Assembly (NCBI RefSeq): GCF_024206495.1
Contig: NZ_JAMBPQ010000044.1
Span: forward strand, 1 to 60,888
DNA length: 60,888 nt
Origin: Paraburkholderia sp. CNPSo 3272
GTDB taxonomy: Bacteria > Pseudomonadota > Gammaproteobacteria > Burkholderiales > Burkholderiaceae
Direction of reading: 5' to 3'
Made by a program: the position numbers and the translations under genes. The stretch's first letter is position 1; every line of letters begins with the position of its first letter. Below the pieces are notes generated by a model, which had not been told where the DNA came from, searched no databases, and was given only the letters and a program-made list of their open reading frames with translations. Below, in pieces: positions 55,377 to 60,888 of this stretch.

Positions 55377-56807
55377 TCATTTTTTCGCCTCTGCCGCCGT
55401 AACGGCTGGAAGACTGATCTCGAACCTTGCGCCGTGTCCGGCCCGGTTCATTGCGCGCAGTTGCCCACCGTGAGCCCGTACGATCGAGCGGCATATCGCC
55501 AGACCGATCCCCATTCCTTCGGGCTTGGTCGTGTAAAAAGGTTCGAAGATCCTGGCAATGACACCGGGATCGATTCCATCGCCCGAGTCTTGCACGGCAA
55601 CGATCACACCGGCCTCGTCGCTGCATTGCGATTCTATCGACAGTTCGCGGGGCCGATCCTCGATACTGTCCATCGCCTGGATGCCATTCATGAGCAGGTT
55701 GGTGATGACTTGCGCCAACTGGATGCGGTCGCCGAGAACCACGGGCAGGTCCGGCGAAAGCTTTCTTGTCAACGCAATGCGGTGGTTCAGAAGGTCGCGC
55801 TGCAGCAGCGCGATCACATCGTCGACGACCTGGCCGATCTCGAGCGGTGTCATTTGCGGCGCCGTACCCTTCGCGAGCATGCGAACCCGCTGGAACAATT
55901 CGCTCAAACGTTCGGTTTCGCACATCACCCGCCGAAGACCGGCTAATGCCTTCTCGACGTTCGGCGTGTCACGGTCGAGCCATTGCATGCATGCGGAGGC
56001 ATTCGTAGCGGCAGCGGAAAGTGGCTGCGCAAGCTCGTGCGCGAACGATGCGCCGAATTCCGCCATCGTGGTCAACCGCGACACGCGTTGCAACGCTTCT
56101 TCCTTCGCTCTGTTTTCGGTGATGTCGGTGCTCGTTTCCAGCATCGCAATCGGCTGGCCTCTGTCGTTTCTGAGCAGCGCCCAGCGGGTCGAGAGTGCCA
56201 CCTGCGAACCGTCTTTGCGAGTACTGATCACCTCGCCCTCCCAGTAATCGGTTGCGAGCAAGCTTGCCTGGATATCGGCGAGCGGCAGCGGAAACCGTGT
56301 TCTTAGCAGCGAACGAGCAATCTTGCCGAGCGCTTCTTCGTCACTCCAACTGTAGATCCGCTCAGCGCCTTTGTTCCAGTATGTAATAACGTCATCCATG
56401 TTGCGCACCACGACGCTATCGTGTGTGAGGTCGAGCAACTGTGCCTGCTTTCGATGAACTTCGATGAGTTGGTGAGCCCGTTGCACGAGCGTGGTAACGA
56501 CGAAGGATGCAGCGACGAAAGCGGCCAGTGCGACGACATCCTGAACGGCGTTTATCTGGAAAGAGAACAGCGGCAGTGTGAAAAAGAAATCGAGAAGGCA
56601 GACGGCAACGAGCGAGAGCACGGCTGAACTCAGGAAACTTTCGAGTAGGGACAGCAGCACAATTTCGGTCAGGTAGACGAGCGACGCGACCGCGAGACCG
56701 ACATCGAACCGAAAGCAGAGCCACGTGGTGAGCGCCAGGCCGATACCACCACCGGCCAGGATGCTGGCGGTCAAGCGGAATCTGGCAGACCTCGCGTCCG
56801 GGTGCAT
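55377..56807 (-). CDS. DUF4118-PAS histidine kinase
   Basis: 476 residues. Four N-terminal membrane segments (about 12-105) match the DUF4118 module known from KdpD (LLDFFFTLPLFSFQINAVQD). PAS follows (about 125-235), then HisKA with His257 in FAHELAQPLSAAATNA and HATPase with GMGIGLAICRSIVRAHGG. It converges with the kinase at 53226 (12 bases between stops) and is on the same strand as the FixJ-type regulator, 771 bases downstream of it. ATG 56807 gives the DUF4118 start; the longer frame from 56981 is unrelated sequence. Confidence 0.91.
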   Translation of the reverse strand: MHPDARSARFRLTASILAGGGIGLALTTWLCFRFDVGLAVASLVYLTEIVLLSLLESFLSSAVLSLVAVCLLDFFFTLPLFSFQINAVQDVVALAAFVAASFVVTTLVQRAHQLIEVHRKQAQLLDLTHDSVVVRNMDDVITYWNKGAERIYSWSDEEALGKIARSLLRTRFPLPLADIQASLLATDYWEGEVISTRKDGSQVALSTRWALLRNDRGQPIAMLETSTDITENRAKEEALQRVSRLTTMAEFGASFAHELAQPLSAAATNASACMQWLDRDTPNVEKALAGLRRVMCETERLSELFQRVRMLAKGTAPQMTPLEIGQVVDDVIALLQRDLLNHRIALTRKLSPDLPVVLGDRIQLAQVITNLLMNGIQAMDSIEDRPRELSIESQCSDEAGVIVAVQDSGDGIDPGVIARIFEPFYTTKPEGMGIGLAICRSIVRAHGGQLRAMNRAGHGARFEISLPAVTAAEAKK

Positions 56808-57578
56808 TGTTCCAATCTTTCGTTCTCGTTTGGCCTTCACAGCAACTCTCGCAGCCGACCCGCCACGACCTGGCGGGCAGCAATCTGCCGTTGTGGGATC
56901 CCCGGAGGTAAACGTGAAATCGGGGTGCCAGCGGACACAAGGCAAGATTACTCCCACTCGCCGCGCCGCGCATAGGCGCAACGGGCAGACGCGAATCGGG
57001 CGCGGTGCTGCTACCGGTCATCGGCTTCGTGGTCCCCCACCTGTGGATGCGGGAAGCGGCCCAGTCAGCGATGTGGGCTTGAATATGGCCCGGGCGATGA
57101 GGTGTTACTGGTCAATTCAAGTGGTCTGGTGCGATTGCGGGGGCAGAAACTGAAGCTCTCGATTGCACTCAAGGGACTGCGCGTGGCGGCCCGTCGAAAG
57201 GACGACGAAGATGGCGTATTCGAGCTCTGGAGATGGGCCGCACTGCCACGAACATTCTGGGCAACAGTGTGGCCGCAACAGTCGTGACGAGTGGAAAGGG
57301 CAGGTCGGTCCGGTGTTGAGCGACGAAGAATATGGGGCTGTTGCAACTGCGCGCGAGAAAGCGTCTGTAGCCGAAATGCAGCCGCGTTCGGAAGCGGGCC
57401 GGCCCTGATTCCATCAGGTACATATCGCGCTCCCAGGTGCAGGCGAGCCACGCTGTGACGCTTCTGAACCGGCGGACGCGCGAGCCCTGCAGCACGAGCT
57501 TGCAAATCTTCCAATGTGATCCGGGCACACGGGACCTGCGTGTCTGCGTGTGTTCCGCGCATCCGTGGCGGAGACTTC
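56808..57578. other. Long gap between kinase and FixJ-type regulator
   Basis: 771 bases without a recognisable gene. Several short frames exist on both strands, none with a good start signal. The promoter of the kinase at 55377 should lie at the left end. The length is unusual for a two-component locus and may mark a lost gene. Confidence 0.45.
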
Positions 57579-58250
57579 TCAGGTATGCGGCTGCCCAGGC
57601 TTCGGGCCGATGTCAAGCGCAGCGGCTTTGAACACGAGATCCGCAAGTGAATGCGCGTCCATTTTTTTCATCAACTGTCCCCGATGTATCTTCACGGTGA
57701 TTTCGCTCACGTTGAGCTGTACGGCGATCTGCTTGTTCAGCATGCCGCGCACGACCAAGGCCAGGATTTCTCGTTCACGCGGCGTTAGCGACGCGTAGGC
57801 CGCGCATAGCGCCGTGAGGCTTTGCTCCTTTTCGAGGCGTTGCGCGTCCTTTGAAAGGGCCTCGGAGATCGCGTCGAGCATGTCCTGGTCGCGAAACGGT
57901 TTCGGGAAGAAATGGAATGCGCCAGCTCTCATCGCTCGTACCGACATTTCCATGTCGCCGTGACCAGTCATGAAAAGCACCGGCATATGCAATCCTTCGC
58001 GAGCCATCGCCTGCTGAAATGCCAAACCGCTTTCCCCTTTCAGCCTGACGTCGAGTACAAGACAACTGGGGCCACCGGGTTTACGGGAATCGAGGAATTC
58101 CCGGACGGAGCCGAATGTTTCGACGCCATACCCGACCGACTCCAGCAAATCGCGCAACGCGAGACGGATGGACTCGTCATCGTCGACGACGAAGACTGTC
58201 GACCCACGGATACCGCTCGTAGTCGACGGAACATGCCTATCGGTAGCCAT
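57579..58250 (-). CDS. FixJ-type response regulator (receiver plus LuxR helix)
   Basis: 223 residues. Receiver: VFVVDDDESIRLAL, phospho-Asp67 in CLVLDVRLKGESG, Thr/Lys switch in LFMTGHGD and FFPKPF. The LuxR-type helix-turn-helix is at about 150-210 (LTPREREILALVVRGMLNKQ, then VSEITVKIHRGQLMKKM). It is the only response regulator in the window with a DNA-binding domain. It lies 330 bases downstream of a PAS kinase (58581) and upstream of another (55377) on the same strand. ATG 58250 is the first start giving a normal N-terminus. Confidence 0.92.
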   Translation of the reverse strand: MATDRHVPSTTSGIRGSTVFVVDDDESIRLALRDLLESVGYGVETFGSVREFLDSRKPGGPSCLVLDVRLKGESGLAFQQAMAREGLHMPVLFMTGHGDMEMSVRAMRAGAFHFFPKPFRDQDMLDAISEALSKDAQRLEKEQSLTALCAAYASLTPREREILALVVRGMLNKQIAVQLNVSEITVKIHRGQLMKKMDAHSLADLVFKAAALDIGPKPGQPHT

Positions 58251-58580
58251 GGAAAGTCCCTGGTAGGCGCGGACGAGGCCTGGAGCATCTGGCATGCTTG
58301 TCGCACGCACGGTGTGGCCTGTTCGAGTACGAAGCACCATTTTAGTATGGTACGGCGATAACCAAGGTAGGGGGTAAATTACGAACGCAGTTTTGCGCCG
58401 GCTCTTGCCGGATCGTATGCTCGAATTGAAGTCCGAATGCGGTGCGCCTGCGGCGGCCACGGCTCACGAGAGCGGGTGCCCGAACCAAGCGATGGAAAAC
58501 GACCTCCGCCCCTCGCGGATGCATGCTCGGCAACGCGAACGCCACAGCCGGCCGCTGTTACCGCTGAGCCATTACGGCTG
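58251..58580. other. Intergenic region between kinase and FixJ-type regulator
   Basis: 330 bases with no recognised gene. An AT-richer patch around 58320-58380 may hold the regulator promoter, so the kinase and regulator need not be co-transcribed. Confidence 0.45.
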
Positions 58581-60047
58581 TTACGCCGCCCCAGTGCATT
58601 CGTGTCGTTCGGCAGGCAGGGTCAGCCGGAACACTGCCCCGCGGGACGGCCCCGGACTGGCCTCGATGCGTCCGCCGTGCGCCTCCGCGATGGACTTGCA
58701 GATCGCTAGACCCAGCCCCATGCCTTCCGGTTTCGTCGTATAAAACGATTCGAAGAGGCGTGCGGATTCTGCGCCCTGTATCCCGGCGCCCGTGTCCCGC
58801 ACCTCGATGAACGCATCGCCTTGCGGATTGACGCCTGTCGCGATGGTCATTTCGCGGTGTTTGTCGTCTACGTCACGCATTGCATCGATCGCGTTCACTA
58901 TCAGGTTGATGAGTACCTGTTGGACCTGGACGCGATCGCCGTCGATAAAGAGAGGGGCATCTTCGATTTCCTGCATGAGCCGGATACGGTTGCGCGCGAT
59001 GTCGGCCCGAGTTAGCACGGCCGCTTCCTTTACCGCTTCATTCATATCCCAGCGCGCCGAGCGCGGCGGCGCCTTCTTGACGAGCGAACGTACACGCGCT
59101 AGCACCTCGACCGCGCGGTCGCCATCGTTGACGATTCGCGCAACGGCCTGCGCCGCCTTCTGCGTGTCCGGCGGAACGTGACCGAGCCAGTTCAGCGCCG
59201 CCGTCGCACTCGTCATCATCGCGGCAATCGGCTGTTTGATCTCGTGTGCGATGGACGCGGTCATCTCGCCAAGGACGAGCACGCGGTTCATCCGGAAGAG
59301 GTCGGAGCGCGCCTGCTCAAGCGCATCTTCGAGGCGCACGCGTTCGGTAATATCATTGTTCGTTTCGAGAACCATCGAAGGGCGACCCGCCGCATCGCGC
59401 TGCAACGTCAGGCGGCCGCTTACGATGCAAGTTGCGCCGTCGGCCCGACGCCGGACGAATTGGCCTTCCCAGCTATCGTGCTGGAGCAGCCAGTCGATGA
59501 TCTGTTCGAGCGGTACAGCGAATTCCGTGTTGAGCACTGTGTGGACGATTTTGCCTAGCACTGCCTTCCGGTCGAAGCCGTACAGCGCTGCTGCGCCACG
59601 GTTCCAGTAGAGCACTTTCCCGCTCATGTCCCACGTCAAGAAGGCATCGCGAGTCAGCTCGAGCAGGCTTGCCTGATATCGATGCCTCTGCTCGGTCCGC
59701 ACATTGCGCATCATGAGAAACGTCACCACTGCAATCGTGACGATGCTTATGATTTCGTTGATGACTCCCTCAATGACAGGACCGCCCGGCTGCGTGAGAA
59801 TCCAGCTGATCGCAGCGAGCGCGATGCATCCCGCGCCCGTCCCCATTACCGTACGAGTCGACCCGGACCTCGCTGACAGCAACACGACAAGCACGTACAG
59901 GGTGGCTACAGCGATGTCGAGGACTGTGACGGTATCGGCGATGAAAATGAGCGACGCCAATGCGGACATCGCAATCGCCATCTGCCAGTTGCGGAAACGA
60001 AGCTGGTCCATTCGCAAATGTTCGGATGAGTGCACGAACCGCGACAT
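58581..60047 (-). CDS. Membrane PAS histidine kinase
   Basis: 488 residues. About four N-terminal membrane segments (20-115), PAS (about 125-235), HisKA with His268 in SIAHEIKQPIAAMMTSA and HATPase with NLIVNAIDAM and FYTTKPEGMGLGLAICKSI. The last motif is nearly identical to that of the kinase at 55377, so these are paralogues. It encodes no receiver. The FixJ-type regulator gene follows on the same strand. The start at 60047 has a weak ribosome-binding site; ATG 60011 in frame is possible. Confidence 0.91.
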   Translation of the reverse strand: MSRFVHSSEHLRMDQLRFRNWQMAIAMSALASLIFIADTVTVLDIAVATLYVLVVLLSARSGSTRTVMGTGAGCIALAAISWILTQPGGPVIEGVINEIISIVTIAVVTFLMMRNVRTEQRHRYQASLLELTRDAFLTWDMSGKVLYWNRGAAALYGFDRKAVLGKIVHTVLNTEFAVPLEQIIDWLLQHDSWEGQFVRRRADGATCIVSGRLTLQRDAAGRPSMVLETNNDITERVRLEDALEQARSDLFRMNRVLVLGEMTASIAHEIKQPIAAMMTSATAALNWLGHVPPDTQKAAQAVARIVNDGDRAVEVLARVRSLVKKAPPRSARWDMNEAVKEAAVLTRADIARNRIRLMQEIEDAPLFIDGDRVQVQQVLINLIVNAIDAMRDVDDKHREMTIATGVNPQGDAFIEVRDTGAGIQGAESARLFESFYTTKPEGMGLGLAICKSIAEAHGGRIEASPGPSRGAVFRLTLPAERHECTGAA

Positions 60048-60122
60048 GAAAGACCGGCCGCGTCCTCGAAACAGTATAGGGCGCGATGTACTGTTTCACG
60101 AACGCGCGTTTGCTAGCAGAAA

Positions 60123-60380
60123 CTAATCAGCTAAGGAACGAATTTCTTCGTGTTGAAGCGCGGCAAGAGCCGTCTTCGCCTTATCGCCTTCCTGGCTGAC
60201 GAAGGGCAGTTTCTCGGCGCGCGCAGTCGCGAGCATCGACAAAGAAATCTTGCGCACTTCGAGCTTGCTTTGCGTGATATGGGCGTGTAGCAGGAGGCTT
60301 GCCTCTCCACGCTTTCCACCTCTGGGGACCGCTGCAGCGATGGCAATGGCGGGACTGCCGCAGGCCACGAGCAGGACCAT
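60123..60380 (-). CDS. Small exported hypothetical protein
   Basis: 85 residues. A signal peptide-like start (MVLLVACGSPAIAIAAAVP) includes VACG, which can act as a lipobox, but a short n-region makes lipidation uncertain. The mature part is mostly helical (LEVRKISLSMLATARAEKLP, then DKAKTALAALQHEEI). No family recognised. The opposite-strand frame (60250-60561) overlaps and is less protein-like. Confidence 0.5.
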   Translation of the reverse strand: MVLLVACGSPAIAIAAAVPRGGKRGEASLLLHAHITQSKLEVRKISLSMLATARAEKLPFVSQEGDKAKTALAALQHEEIRSLAD

Positions 60381-60789
60381 GACGGCACTGGCCGGCTCCT
60401 TAGATGACGGTCAGGCCGCGCTCGCACCGGGCGGCGCCCGCATGTCAGGTTCCGGGAAATGGGTCATCAACGTTCGGCTTCTACCCAGTGCGCGCGGCGA
60501 CTATGGCTTCTCGGTGGGGACGGGGAGCACCGGCGTGCGAATTCGGGGGGCGGTGACCTGACAGCCGGAGCAGTGGTGCCCCGGCTTTTCCCGGAAACTT
60601 CCCGAACACGATGAAACTACCGCTTAGGCACAACAGGTGCGCTCCTCCAATGGACCGGATCCGCACGACGTCCCGGGCAGCGGACCAAAGCCTATCGTGT
60701 GCACGTATCCGGTCACCCGACCTGGAGTGACGAACGCGTACGTGTCGCGATTGCACGGTAAGCACGGGGCGGCTTTTTAGGGGAATATC
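60381..60789. other. Stretch with no recognised gene
   Basis: Upstream of the Gly-rich gene; it holds its presumed promoter. No other feature seen. Confidence 0.4.
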
Positions 60790-60798
60790 GTGAAATCA

Positions 60799-60888
60799 AT
60801 GCGGAAGTTAGCAGTCTTTGCAGTGTTAATCGCGCTTGAGGGAGGAGTATTCGCGCAAGGCGCAGGTGGCGGTGGAGCGGCCGGGGGT
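60799..60888 (+). CDS. Exported Gly-rich protein, N-terminal part only
   Basis: Thirty codons before the window ends. A signal peptide (MRKLAVFAVLIALEGGVFA) is followed by QGAGGGGAAGG. An in-frame GTG at 60790 lies three codons earlier and is possible; neither start has a strong ribosome-binding site within view. Like the protein at 2003, it puts a Gly-rich mature part behind a Sec signal, but the two signal peptides differ, so they are probably not recent duplicates. Confidence 0.55.
   Translation, partial: MRKLAVFAVLIALEGGVFAQGAGGGGAAGG

Noticed and set aside
60250..60561. Plus-strand 103-residue frame
   Set aside because: Overlaps the better-supported minus-strand exported protein and lacks a ribosome-binding site.

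Overview
The window looks like a GC-rich betaproteobacterial replicon, most likely Burkholderiales of the Paraburkholderia/Caballeronia type. This is inferred from protein style only: DUF4148-like and glycine-zipper small exported proteins, multi-domain CheB/CheR kinases, a PsiD-like decarboxylase and IS110/IS256/IS630/IS3 remnants. No rRNA or replication gene is present to confirm it. Three blocks can be told apart.

Block 1 (about 1-24.5 kb) is a mostly intact accessory stress and signalling region. It opens with a complete group IIC-like intron (5-1867) with its reverse transcriptase. Next come a secreted Gly-rich protein, two GT4 glycosyltransferases flanking a zinc alcohol dehydrogenase, a stand-alone CheB, a 1383-residue CheB-CheR-PAS-kinase-receiver protein, a DUF2252 protein, a PsiD/phosphatidylserine-decarboxylase-like enzyme, two Hsp20 chaperones behind a sigma-32-type promoter, two small conserved proteins, a YihY/BrkB membrane protein, a GAF hybrid kinase, an orphan receiver and a MEDS hybrid kinase.

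Block 2 (about 24-41 kb) mixes metabolism, chaperones and small exported proteins. It has a Cache-domain secreted protein, a DUF1275 membrane protein, a LysR regulator with an MFS transporter and an orphan periplasmic binding protein, a ParB-like protein, groES-groEL, a third Hsp20 and tRNA-Lys. A broken tyrosine integrase sits just downstream of the tRNA, which marks an old island attachment site. Segments of about 1-1.5 kb carrying a glycine-zipper lipoprotein gene and a DUF4148-like gene occur twice (about 25.1-26.2 and 36.0-37.5 kb), and the first copy is decayed. Both isolated Hsp20 units and groES have the same promoter layout (CTTGAAA or CTTGAAC, 15-16 nt, CTATTT), so they probably form one heat-shock regulon.

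Block 3 (about 37.5-53 kb) is a gene graveyard. It holds remnants of an MscS channel, an FUSC transporter, a VOC protein, an amino-acid permease, cytochrome bd subunit I, a sugar-binding protein, a second integrase and IS110, IS256, IS630 and IS3 transposases. Small intact genes lie between them: fliE, a PsiE-like protein, a Cys-rich lipoprotein and a receiver protein.

The window ends (53.2-60 kb) with three related PAS histidine kinases around one FixJ-type response regulator. The last 90 bases begin another exported Gly-rich protein, reminiscent of the one at 2 kb. Across the window there are six histidine kinases and few DNA-binding partners, so sensing and stress protection dominate the intact gene content.
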